Origin: Schistosoma mansoni
Lineage: Eukaryota > Platyhelminthes > Trematoda > Strigeidida > Schistosomatidae
Length of the DNA: 64,000 bases
Direction of reading: 5' to 3'
Assembly: GCF_000237925.1 (NCBI RefSeq)
Contig: NC_031496.1
Span: 8,843,711-8,907,710, forward strand
Shown here: one piece after another, positions 47,141-58,342 of the stretch
Layout: each line of letters opens with the position of its first letter
How positions within the stretch are numbered: the first letter of the stretch is position 1
Position numbers and translations under genes: made by a program
Notes under the pieces: generated by a model
Database searches by the model: none
Seen by the model: only the letters and a program-made list of their open reading frames with translations
What the model was told of the DNA's origin: nothing

Positions 47141-47435
47141 AGGAAATTCAAAAGCTGCAATCTAATGCACCCAGAGTGAGATTCCATTTTTCTCATCGAG
47201 TGTTCGATGATTTTGACGTCTTGCCTGAAGAAGTGGTATCAGCCCCTTCAATGAACATTCACATGATAAATTGCCGCTACTATATAAGAGGGTTAAACAA
47301 ATTACCTCGTTACATGCCTAAACATTGCTCAGTTGCTATCGTCTAGATGACAGACAACCAGGATGATATATTTGTCATAGATAAATGCGGTTCATCATTG
47401 TAATTCTTTTAATAATGCTGGTAAATATTGTCTAG

Positions 47436-50400
47436 GGATGACAAACAACCCGATATTACCTATGATTTTACGGAATTAGAAGAGGAATCTCTTACTACCA
47501 GCTCCCAAAATCCTAGGAGCCGAAAGCCTGTTTATGGAAAGCGCTATCATGAAGCTGACTTTGACAATAAGTATAGACCCGGAAGGATATCGTTAGTTTT
47601 CTTGTTCATTACCCTATGGCTCATTTGAATTTCAGACGAGAACTACGAAAGGCACTAAATCTGAGTAGTCATGATATTCCAATCCACATTTATCGTATGA
47701 GAACATTGGGGTACCCTCCTGGTTGGCTGAAAAAAGCTGCTGTTGGTGGCTGTTTACTGATGTTTGATTCAGACAACACGGACAGTTTAGAATCTGAACG
47801 TGAGTTGCTCTTTTAAATAGTATATTGCTCATGGCAAGCAGAGAAATTAATGGGCATTAATTAGTTATGGTCACATGTTAGTAGTTATGATTGCTTTGAG
47901 CTCGTGATTCCATGTTGTCAGGGGGCCTACCTTGTTGGTCCAAGTCTTGATATCTGTGGTTGGCTATATTCTCATGACTGCATTTCAACATATGCATTAG
48001 TTGGGTGCATTCGATTTTCTAGCACAGCTTAAAGCAACGTTTGGCCACAGTTTTGTGCTAAAACAAAAAAGTAGTGGTGATGTCATGGACAGTAAGGCAT
48101 GTGTCCTTTTAAAAACGCATCATTTAGTAAATTAACGCATTAATCATTGAGATATGAATATTCATTACTGTTTTGTCGTAATAACAGTACTCCGAGTGTA
48201 TTATCTAGTGATCTTTTTTTTCACAAAAATAGTTGTTAGGTTTAAAACCTTCCCCATTATAGATAAGATGAGCCGTTATTTTAGCCATGTAGTCTTGATA
48301 ATCCTTCAAAACATTACGAGGATCCTTACATGAAGGTCCAGTTACTCTGTCTTAATTCCTTGGAAGATCAAGTAACGGTGATGTATGCTCTTTTTAAGAG
48401 TGGTCGTTCCATTTAATAATTCGTTCATGGATCACCGCAGTTTACTCTAAATTGTTCAAAATCCTTGTTTTATGCTGGGCTGACTTCTTTTGTTTGACGA
48501 GTTAGGTTTTCAAACTGGGGTTTCAGTTCTAAGTTCATCGATAACTATTTATATATCATGAAGGTTTTTGCCCAGTGGTAATGTTTCCAGTTTCAAGATA
48601 GATAGTAAGGTGTCAGAGTAGTAGGACATGTATTTTTCAAATGTTTCAGGAAATGAGGTGTAAACATTCGTCAGCACCAAACTTTTCATAGACCTCACAT
48701 ACTATGACCACTTCTTTATAATTAAATTGATGTATTTTATCGACCTTCCGCGTTTATCCGTAGAGTTCATGTTTCTAGGAAACGTTTTTTCGTTTCCTGG
48801 GAATATGAACACAACCTCGTCCATATAATAAAGTTTATACTATTCTAAAGTGATGTTTCCGGCAAATAAGATCCTAACTTGTTATTTCGTAAGGTGTTTT
48901 TGGATATTCACACTTTCCTGTACAGCTCGTAAAATAAACTTTACTACTCAGTGTCGGAAGCTTTACGGAGAATCGGAAAAACAAACGAAGTGTCTCTACC
49001 GTCGTGGGGTCTGCATGTGTCAGACAACTAGGGAACTCACTGAGTTATTAACCGAAGGTGAACACCTGTGAAGAAAGCTAATCTTATTTTCCATCAATGA
49101 GCTAATGGTTTTTTTTTCGTTATTCAAAGATTGGGAAGCATCTCGTGACAGCGAAGCTTCCTAAAATTATTACCGAACAGTATTTATTAATCTTGCTTAT
49201 ATGCGTGACTAAACAATTTTAAAATATGTATACTGTAGGTTTTCTGCGTATTTTTCTCTTTCATTGACTGGTATAAACACATAGGGCGAAAAGTAAACAT
49301 CGCAGCCCGATTTTGTAGGTTTGGCAGTTTAATATAGGTAAGAGAAGCTGATTATATCTAGTATTTGGTTTGATCAAAGAGACTTCCAACTTTTCCTTAT
49401 TTTGTCATTTATTTTCCGACCTTTTCCCACCTCCGACACAGACTTTAGCCCCCAAATGCCCTGGTACGGCCGAGAGTGGGGAGAGTCTACTCTCCCTCTC
49501 GAAATGCTCGCACATGGCCAGCGAATATATAGCCTCTGCCAGGGAAGTCCTACTCACTGCCTTCTCGTGGCGGGGGTGTTGTTTACGAAAGTGAGAGGAC
49601 GAAAAGCGAATGTCCGGCGCTTTAACCGGGTTGGTGGACACGGAGGGTCCACCTAGGGGAGTTGGAGAACCCTGATTCCAAACCAATGGTGCACATGGGC
49701 TCCAGTATCCTGATGGAACGAATGGCGGACGAACCTGTCATTGGTCAACGGCTACCATGGGACTGCATCTCCTCACGATGCTCCATTGCCTTGTGGATCA
49801 GACCTTTTGGTCAAAGGCTCGGGGTGTGGCCCCCTAAGAAAACCACCTGCTTCGGTTTGGGCACCCGGGCAGTATCACAGCCCACACACACAAATAGTGT
49901 GGCGCATATGTACCTGGTGCCCTTTTGTACCAATATATATGTGTTTAAATAAATAAATAAATAAATTCCGACCTTTGGGCTGTCGTTTGTTCCTTCCAGG
50001 TTTTTATTTATCTTTATCTTGTGGTTACTAATCTAGATGTGTCTGCATTATTGTGGTAGTAGTATACCTCTTTTTTTATTTTCGTTACTTATGAGTATTT
50101 TTCTTCCGGTTATTGGTGCTAATTATTTTCAAATGGCTGACATTACGGCACCCCAAAGGTAATGATACACGACTTCCAACTATTTGATGTCAGGTTTAAA
50201 CCTACTTCATTCTAGACAACCAGGTCTCTAACTTGTTCACCCAAACCTGTGTTTGGCTAACGAGTTACAGCTGTTTTCCCGTTGATATGCTTATGTTGGC
50301 GCCGTACACGTATTATTGGATTGTGTTCTATACATTTTTAGTTTATTAATTACAATATAGATAAGTAACAACAGAGTCGTCAAGAAGCGCTCGACCAGAT

Positions 50401-53400
50401 CTCATTCATTCGCCTAGTTTAAAAATAACTTACTCTGAAGAAGTTCTGCCGTTTCTCAGTGTTCTTAAATCCCTGTAAAGACAGCTGATCGGGATTTTTG
50501 TCCATGTGAAACCGTAGCTCCATCAATGAAAGCATAAGAGTTTCCTTTTTATTACTCTCAAAGTTGTCGATAAATTCTCATACGTTAGAGCTATCATTAC
50601 TATTATTATTTGAACATATAAGCATTGGTACAAGGAGGCGCCAAACAGATTCGCGCCATATAAATCGTTCAATTTGTGTGAGGTTTGAGGTACTGTCCAG
50701 GGGCTCAAACCGAAGCAGGTGGGGGGCCACACCCCTAGCCTTTGATCTAAAGGTCCGATCCACAAGGCGGTGGGCAGCGTCAGAAAGCTCAGTCTCAAGA
50801 TGGCTGGTGACTAAAACTAGGTCCATACATCATCGGTTCTCCCAAAATTATAGAGCTCATGTGCGCCACTGGTTTGGAATCAGGGCTTCCCAACTCCCCT
50901 AGGTGAATCCTCCGTACCCACCAACTTAGTTAAAGCTTCGGATATTCGCTTTTCGTCCTCGCAACTTTGCAGACAACACTTCGTCACGAAAAGGCAGTGA
51001 TTAGGACTTCCCTGGCTGTGGTTGTATGCACGTGGCCATGTGATGACGTTTCGAGTAGGAGAGCTGACCCTCCCCACTGTCGGCTGTACAATGACTTTTG
51101 GGGGTTGATAGAATCCTTAACCTCACAATTGTTATTGTTTGAAGTTTATTTTACAAGCATATGTGTTGAGATTTAAATTGCAAATCGCTTTCTGATCACT
51201 TTAAAAATCTTTATGCCGTATGTTAGTTGTTCATTAAAAGGGACAATCTTGCTCTCCCATACTCTGGTATGTATTTCGGTCTATTGCTGGGTAATGCTTT
51301 ATTTGAACACCTTGCACTTTATACACTCGTTTTTCGACCCCGTTCTTTGACTGTATACCTTAAATTTTATCTTAATGGATGCAGATTTCACAGTAATGTG
51401 TATCTTGGTTAATTTTACTACAGTGCCCTCATTAAAGTATTACTGTGTAATTTCAATGTACTATCTTCAAAGTTTTGCATTTTTTGTACAGGCAAAGTGT
51501 CGTACAACAGAAGCGCTCTTATTGGTTATCCTGGATTTAATGTCGAGTTGGATCGCTCAGTTAGGGATGATTATTTATATTTGAAGTGTCCGCCGATGCA
51601 AAAACATCATATGCTGGATAATTTCTATGCTTTTTTGTCTTGCGAATCGTCTGGGAAATCCAATATTACAAGCACAAATGGCAACCACTCACGTAAGTCG
51701 TATAAAGCTGGTCAGTATATACATCGGCTGTGTATTTTCTCAGTAGATTCTAGCTTACCGATCCTAAACAAATAATTGTTATTCATTGGCCATCGCAAAA
51801 TATGAGAAGTAAAAAGCATTTCTTACAGTTTATAGCCAGGATTTTGTAAATTATGTTCGAAAACCTGAAAATATGTGTGGCTCATATCATATACTGTGTT
51901 CCTGACATAAAAGTTGTTAAAGTAGAATGACTTGATCTTATTTGTCCTAGTTATCCCCATGTCTTACTTCCAAGATATAATTACTTATTTCCTGTCCATT
52001 ATTTTCAAGGTTTCTTTATAACATTGTGTTGTAAGCATGAAGTGTTGCTTCCATTTCATCCCGTAATTACACGTCTATGTACCATGAATGTGTTTGCTGG
52101 AACATATAGTTTCCTTTTTCGGTCTCCGGTTTCAGTAATGTTCATTTTATGGTCGCTTATGTATGTTGTAAACATTCAGTTTTTGTTGTCCTGTGTGTTC
52201 CAATCTTGGGAATTTATCACAATACGGAGTTAGTTGTACAGATAAATGATTTCACAGTGTTTATGGGACTCTATACACACTAACCTACATCAAGCTTTAG
52301 ATATATTATGGCATTTGCCGATGGTTTTTATTATTTTTTATTTCTTCACCAATATATCATTCTTCGGCTTGTAAAATGTAGATTTCTTGGTCTGTTTGTT
52401 TCTGATATTCGGCTACTAAAACTAAGATGTTATTGGTTACTGAGCGTGGACAGATAGACATTCAACTTACTATTTAATATGTGATTTTCTTCCCACTATT
52501 AATTCAAATTTTGGACTCAGTTAGTATGGTCTGTCTTTGATTGTGTTAAGCAGGGTATTATCGAGTTTATCGCCTAGTTCTTCATGTTTACTCGTGGATC
52601 ATATGTCTGGTATAAGATGACCTCAGTTTGTGCCGAACATACTGATTGAGGATCTAGTCTAGTGGTAGTGTAATGTCAGTCTATGGTCGCATAATGATGG
52701 TATTTCTGAGCAAAAAGTAATATTTTGCTGTTATATTGATTTCTTTAAGAGTTGTTGGATAGTTGTTTCCTCGGAGATGTTCTTCGGGTCAGCTACTTTC
52801 AGTGTACCATATCTCTTAGTTTCCATATGTCGATAAAGACTTTATTTGATTAAGATATCGTGTTTATAAATCCGTAACCATATTTTCAGTTGATACTTGA
52901 CTACACAATCTTCACTTTTCTGAATTGTTTTGTAAATATACTTGCTGTATCCGTTTTCTTGATTTTAATAGCCTGCGGTAAAAAGAAAACTGTTGAAACT
53001 GTTATAACACTTTCCGATTCGGAGTCTGGTGAAACTAATTCAAATAGCTCACAAACGGAAGAGACTCTAGATGAAGCTGAAGAACTTCATTCAAATCCAG
53101 ATGTTTTGATCGTTCATGAGCCTGAACAGGGAACACCCACACCACTCTGTCCCTTGACTATTAGAAACGATTCTGCTAATGATATTACTGACCAGTCTTC
53201 ATTTTTATCATCACAACCACCTAAACGTCCTTCTTTGGAAGCTTTCAGTATGGGTATACAACCTTATAGGCCATTTGAAAATCTTCCTGGTGTGCACGGT
53301 GGTTATCAACGTGTACTCAACTCACTCAAGAATTCACGTGAGTCTTTAGCATCTCATAGTAATGTATCAGATCCCAAAAATATACAAGATAATGATTATC

Positions 53401-53468
53401 AGTCGTCATCAGTTCGACTGAGTCGTCACAATAGCAATCACTCCTCTTGTAAAAGCAATCGATATTAA
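47436..53468 (+). CDS. ZCCHC8: ZCCHC8-like NEXT complex subunit (5' partial)
   Basis: Exons 47436-47591, 47636-47799, 51492-51692 and 52972-53468 join in frame to 338 residues plus stop. The first junction removes a 44-nt intron. Residues about 38-90 form the PSP domain: GKRYHEADFDNKYRPGRIS, then IYRMRTLGYPPGWLKKA, which closely matches animal ZCCHC8. Next comes YNRSALIGYPGFNVE, aligning with the family's YPGFN segment. The last exon has an acidic Ser-rich linker (LSDSESGETNSNSSQTEETL) and a C-terminal FSMGIQPYRPFENLPGVHGG-YQRVLNSLK block resembling the MTR4-activating C-terminus. ZCCHC8 scaffolds MTR4 and RBM7 in nuclear exosome targeting. The CCHC knuckle that should precede the PSP domain was not found; the LINE cluster and N gap lie upstream. 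Confidence 0.88.
49425..49965 (+). repeat. family B retroposon, copy 3, with target duplications
   Basis: Flanked by 11-bp repeats TTCCGACCTTT at 49414-49424 and 49966-49976. The body (CCCCAAATGCCCTGGTACGG to TTTAAATAAATAAATAAATA) matches copy 2 closely. It lies in ZCCHC8 intron 3. Frames up to 96 codons cross it on both strands and are repeat shadows. Confidence 0.88.
50594..51105 (-). repeat. family B retroposon, copy 4
   Basis: Inverted relative to copy 3, 0.6 kb away in the same intron. The tail side reads TTATTTGAACATATAAGCAT at the left; GTGGGGGGCCACACCC and GGAATCAGGGCTTCCCAACT are in the body. It is more diverged than copies 2, 3 and 5. With copy 3 it could form a long hairpin in the pre-mRNA. 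Confidence 0.8.
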
Positions 53469-53639
53469 AAAGAATATATACCATTCACTTTTGAGTTTCA
53501 TTTTATATCCTTCAGTGTTTAAAAACTGAAAAATGTATATATGTGTAAATTATTCTACTCACATTTTAACAGCACGCGTTCCATATATACATGTCCATTG
53601 ATATCTCTGACTTTGATTTTATTCATTTTTCTGTAAATT

Positions 53640-53645
53640 AATAAA
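53640..53645 (+). promoter_or_regulatory. candidate polyadenylation signal of ZCCHC8
   Basis: AATAAA lies about 170 nt after the stop codon at 53468, a plausible 3' UTR length. Confidence 0.45.
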
Positions 53646-54985
53646 TTCACCTAATTGTTAATATTCATTTGAAAGTGCCATGCATGTCAATTGTTATTAA
53701 ACATTTGAATATCATCTTCCAGTCTTCTATCTTATGTATTTGTCATTAAAATTTGAATACGACTGGTATGTTATGGTTGATGCATATACTTTTTCCAGAG
53801 AGAAAACTCAAAAACTCACTCATAAAAGATTTTACCGGTGGATACATTTACACATCTATTTCGGGGAAATGAAAAGCTTTTATTCTCAAATGCGTTGTAT
53901 TTGTCGACCAGAGATCTCAATACTTGTACTTGCGCCACAGGATATCAACTTGCTGTTTAGGTTGTGAAGAAACCGATGTATTGATAGGCTGCCCTCTTAA
54001 ATGGTATATATAATTGTGTTAAGTAGTGGATTGTTACTCAAGGCACTTTTTAAAGATTAAGTTACAGGTGCAAACGTTTCTCCACGTGTTTCGGTTTGGA
54101 CAGTTTCACTAGATGTCGCGCAAATTTGTAGCTTAAAGTCGACTACACAAACTTGTTCCTGGTTAAAATTATTCTAAAATATAATCAACCCCTTGGAATT
54201 TCAGTTTTTCTGCAAGTTCGGTGGTTATTTGTCATTAGACAAATCTTAGCATGCTTCCTATTGAAACTCGGGAAATGTATTTTATAGAGTATCTTTACAT
54301 GCATAATTTCAACATCATCACATGAAGTCATCTTAAATTCTCGAATCTCATGTAAATCAACAAAGATAAGTAAACTATGGAGATTTGAGAAAGTATTTAG
54401 TTAGCTTGTGGAATGAGTGCTCACTAGTGACTTACTCGATTGGTCCGGCGTATATCAGTTCATAACAAAAACTGCTTTTAAATGTAAATAACTAAGAAAT
54501 AATATGGTTTTGGACATTAAAAGCAACATGAGTAAATAAAGTGCTGTTATGTGTCTGCTTTTCATTTCTTTTAGATTTCTCAAACCTTTTGTCACTTTTC
54601 ACTAAATCTTACCAAATACATTCTGTAGATACTACTATGGTTTAAGTACACTCTGATTTGTTAAAGTCTATATACACTGTACCTCTTGAACAGAGCATAA
54701 ATCAAATGCTTTTGAGTAGCTTATTGATGTAGCTGATAGTAAATTATATTTTACTGAGATTATTCGTTTTTATTGATCTTATGATTGTGGAGATATCTTT
54801 CATGATGTTGGTAATATACTTGGGGTTGTGGTCATCTTTTCAGCCCATGATTCAAGCAGTTGGCTTGTAACCAACATGTCATAAGTTCGCTCTCTGCTTT
54901 AATTACTTATGTTCAAGACAATATATGTGATTTGTCTCAAAATCATGAAAGTCTACACACGGTTGATGAACTGTGTTTTATACGC
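53646..54985. other. intergenic DNA, nothing recognised
   Basis: AT-rich sequence after the ZCCHC8 stop. The 77-codon frame at 53734-53967 has no recognisable domain and is not supported as a gene. Confidence 0.4.
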
Positions 54986-55432
54986 CCCCAAATGCCCCGA
55001 TACGGGGAAGCCCTACTCACTGCCTTCTCGTGGCGGGGATGTTGTTTACAAAATTGAGAGGACGAAAAGCGAATGTCCGGCGCTTTAACCGGGCCGGTGG
55101 ACACGGAAAGTCCACCTAGGGGAGTTGGAAAACCCTCATTCCAAACCAATGGTGCACATGTTCTCCAGTATCTTGAAGGAACAAATGGCGTGTGAATCAA
55201 TCGTTGGTCACCGGTTACCATGGGACTGCATCTCCTTACGATGCTCCACTGCCTTGTGGATCAGATCTTTAGGTCAAATGCTCCAGGTATGGCCCCCTAA
55301 GAAAAAATACCTGCTTCGGTCTGGGCACCCGGGCAGTATAACAGCCCTCACACAAATAAAATGAGATGTGTGTGGCGCATATATATCTGGTGCCTCTTTG
55401 TACCAATATTTATGTGTTTAAATAAATAGTAG
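54986..55432 (+). repeat. family B retroposon, copy 5
   Basis: Runs from CCCCCAAATGCCCCGATACG to GTGTTTAAATAAATAGTAG. About 70 bp near the head, present in copies 2 and 3 (the GAGAGTGGGGAGAGT to CTCTGTCAGG part), are missing. The rest matches well. Confidence 0.85.
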
Positions 55433-55782
55433 CTCAGTAACCCACTAACGTATCTTATTCTATGTAGAGAGCTTTAGAGTACTTCTGTAGTATAGGGTGA
55501 GTTTTGAGTAACTTGTCAATGTGTCTTTTAGTTTGCTCAAATATTTCATTGAAACATTTTAACGCCACAAATTCTTTGCAGGTAAAAAGTTGCTTTTTAA
55601 AAGTAGTGAAAGTCGATTTTGAGATAAACATCATACACTAAAATGTTTTGTTCATAAGTACTTATGTTATTTGGCTGATCTTAAGAAAATCAGTAGGAAA
55701 TATTTTATCTTTTTTTTGCTGTGCAACCTTATTATGTTAATATGCACTTAGTGGTGTGGTTCATACTCGGTCTCAGTGGTAT

Positions 55783-56662
55783 GAGTGGATTTATACCCTA
55801 TCTCATCAGCCCTTGTGGTCTGGTGTGTGACGAAATCTCAGCACGGATACAGAAGGCTCGTCTAGCTTTCGCAAACTTGCGTCATTTATGGCGTAGGCGA
55901 GATATCCGTCTAGCAACAAAAGGACGGGTTTACTGTGCAGCAGTTCGTTCCGTCCTACTTTATGGCAATGAAACATGGCCGATAAGAGTAGAGGATATTC
56001 GTAGGCTACTAGTGTTCGATCATAGGTGTCTTCGACGCATTGCTCGTATATCCTGGGACCACCGGGTAAGTAATGCAGATGTTAGGAAACGGGTACTAGG
56101 TAAGGATGGCAAATCGATTGATGAAGTAGTGAAACTTCACCAGTTGAGATGGCTGGGACATGTGTTACGTATGCCCAACCACCGACTGCCCCGACGTGCA
56201 ATGCTTTATGGGGTAGGAGCAGGTTGGAAGAAAGCTAGGGGCGGCCAGACCAAAACATGGCATAAATCCATGAAGTCACTGACAAGTGAGCTGGGCCATG
56301 TTGGTAGGTATAGACTACCTGGTTGGGATTCGCGAGATGATAGCAACCGATGGTTAGAGACCTTGAATGACATGGCTCAAAATCGTTTGCAATGGCGAAG
56401 GTGCATCCACTCTTTGTGTTCTACCAAATTCTAATCTGAATCCTTCATGACTGTATCCTTTTTCTCTTTCCAAATTTATTTCATTGTATTATACTCCTTC
56501 AATAACATCTTCAAACCCTAATCTTTCATATTAATGCTTACACTCTTACTACTTCTACCAATATGGGATTTGAATCGACAACTGCATCTCTGTGCTAATT
56601 TGGTATGGCAACTCGAACTGATGTACGTACGTACGAAGTTCTACGTTGTAACTGACTGACTA
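55783..56662 (+). mobile_element. RTE-type LINE 3' end, copy 1
   Basis: A long frame (through 56434) encodes the RTE C-terminal region: CDEISARIQKARLAFANLRH, VRSVLLYGNETWPIRVEDIR, FDHRCLRRIARISWDHRVSN and HQLRWLGHVLRMPNHRLPRR, ending DMAQNRLQWRRCIHSLCSTKF. A 3' UTR follows to ACGTACGTACGAAGTTCTAC and a short ACTGACTGACT tail. It lacks the polymerase and endonuclease. It lies between ZCCHC8 and MCM10. The frame is intact over more than 200 codons, so the insertion looks fairly young. Confidence 0.88.
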
Positions 56663-58342
56663 TCTCCCTCTAAAGTTTATGTTTTATTATTATCTCATTC
56701 TCTTTGACTTGGAAAACGTTTGAACTATAACTCTCTTTCAACCTATAACCTGAACAATATATTTACATCCTTTTTCAGTAGTTACTCGGTTTAGCTGTTT
56801 TTATTTATAGTACTTTATAACTTCAAATAAATCAAATTCAGTCTGTTTGTTCATGTATATTTTCCGAGCTCATGTTGGTGCTCTCATATAAAGTTTTTAT
56901 AAATAAGCATTGTTTTTGACCATTCTTTAAGATATTGCACATAATTTCCAACATTCAGGTCGTGTAACTATTAACTTTGCAGATCATTTTGTAAATATAC
57001 AGAGCAACTTATGCTCAGTTTTTCCTATAAAACGGATTTTTATTGAGTGGCTTTTTTCCTAAGATGCTCGTCACACATTGCAGTATTGAAAAAAATGTGT
57101 TTATCCACTAATAATAGGCTCTTAAAACAATAAGAAACTTGAAAACTTCCGTTACAGAAATACGGAACTAGATTGCGATAGTAATATAAAGGCAGTTCAT
57201 ATGACTGTCTTGAGTTTTACTATTCGCATTAATAGATGCTTTTCGGCGGATGTATAGAGTATTAGGCTTTTCAAAACTTTATATTTAATGACCAGGGGTC
57301 TAGGAATCTGCAAATTTATCTATGTATAATTTATGCAATACAAGGTATTTGTAACATTTCCATGCCACTTTAGCGGCTTTTACGTTTCGCGTTTCCGATT
57401 AAAATAAAATGGAATTAATTTCAAGATATTGTTGGCTTTACGAGTTGCGTCAGTGTACTATTAAAAATCTGTAAATGAAACAGCTGTAAACAGAAAAAAG
57501 TTAAGATATGTGTATTTACTTTTCTTTGGTTTTCCAAACTTTTACCAATAAACGTTTAGTCTATATGTCCGGAAAATAATTTTAACAGTCTGTTTGTTTG
57601 GCTGGTTGATTATTGTCCGTATAATCAGTTTGGTCGGACTATTTTTCATCTATCGTACCATGGGACTCGAATACTGAATCAGACGTAAATCTCCGCTTAC
57701 TGTAACCGTAAACAAATGTCCCTGTGTTAGTAATATAAAAGTTAGTAATGATTATCCGCTTAATAAATGATTTGTGGAGGTTTACAGGGTTTGAAGGTAG
57801 TTTCCATCTCACACTAATATCATTTGGGAAACCATGCAAACAATCAAGGTAATGTGGATGCGTATTGATGATGTTGGATAACGGTCGCACCCTACCATGA
57901 CCTGTATAAAGTTGGAAAGTGTGAACTATTTGATTCTTAACAGTATCAGGCTAGCTGCACAGCGGGAAGGTTTTTATGCTCTTTTGCTGAGTCGCGTATG
58001 TGCACTGATATGGAGCCCTGTAAACTAAGCTGAAAAAAGTCTCCATTGTTCCCTAATTTTAAATGTTTGTAAGTAATTTTCATTTACACTTGCTGATTTA
58101 ATTGTGAATAATGTGTAGAAGAATTTCTATTGGAGCTACCCACTTTGTGTGATGTATTTCAATTATCTCTGTCTGTTTTGGTATAGTTAACATAAAAATA
58201 GATATATTAAAATGAGATGTACATGGTTTTTCCTATATATGTCGGGCATCGTAAACACAGACTAGTATTCACAAAATAAAGGTTGATCCCCTAATGTATT
58301 TTTTATATAATTCTGTTTTCTATTCCAAGAAGTAAATGCATC
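56663..58342. other. intergenic DNA upstream of MCM10, nothing recognised
   Basis: AT-rich flank holding the presumed MCM10 promoter, with no motif I can assign. A pyrimidine-rich acceptor-like site (TTTTCTATTCCAAG) ends at 58329, 14 nt before the proposed start, and could serve trans- or cis-splicing. Confidence 0.35.

Noticed and set aside
47347-47389. Possible first coding exon of ZCCHC8 starting MTDNQDDIFVIDK
   Set aside because: A GT donor at 47390 would make a 46-nt intron, but the exon would end in phase 1 while the next exon needs phase 2. Reading straight through meets a stop, and the other frames also stop.
52890-52971. N-terminal hydrophobic extension of the last ZCCHC8 exon
   Set aside because: This is intron; a TTAATAG acceptor at 52971 and matching phase place the exon start at 52972.
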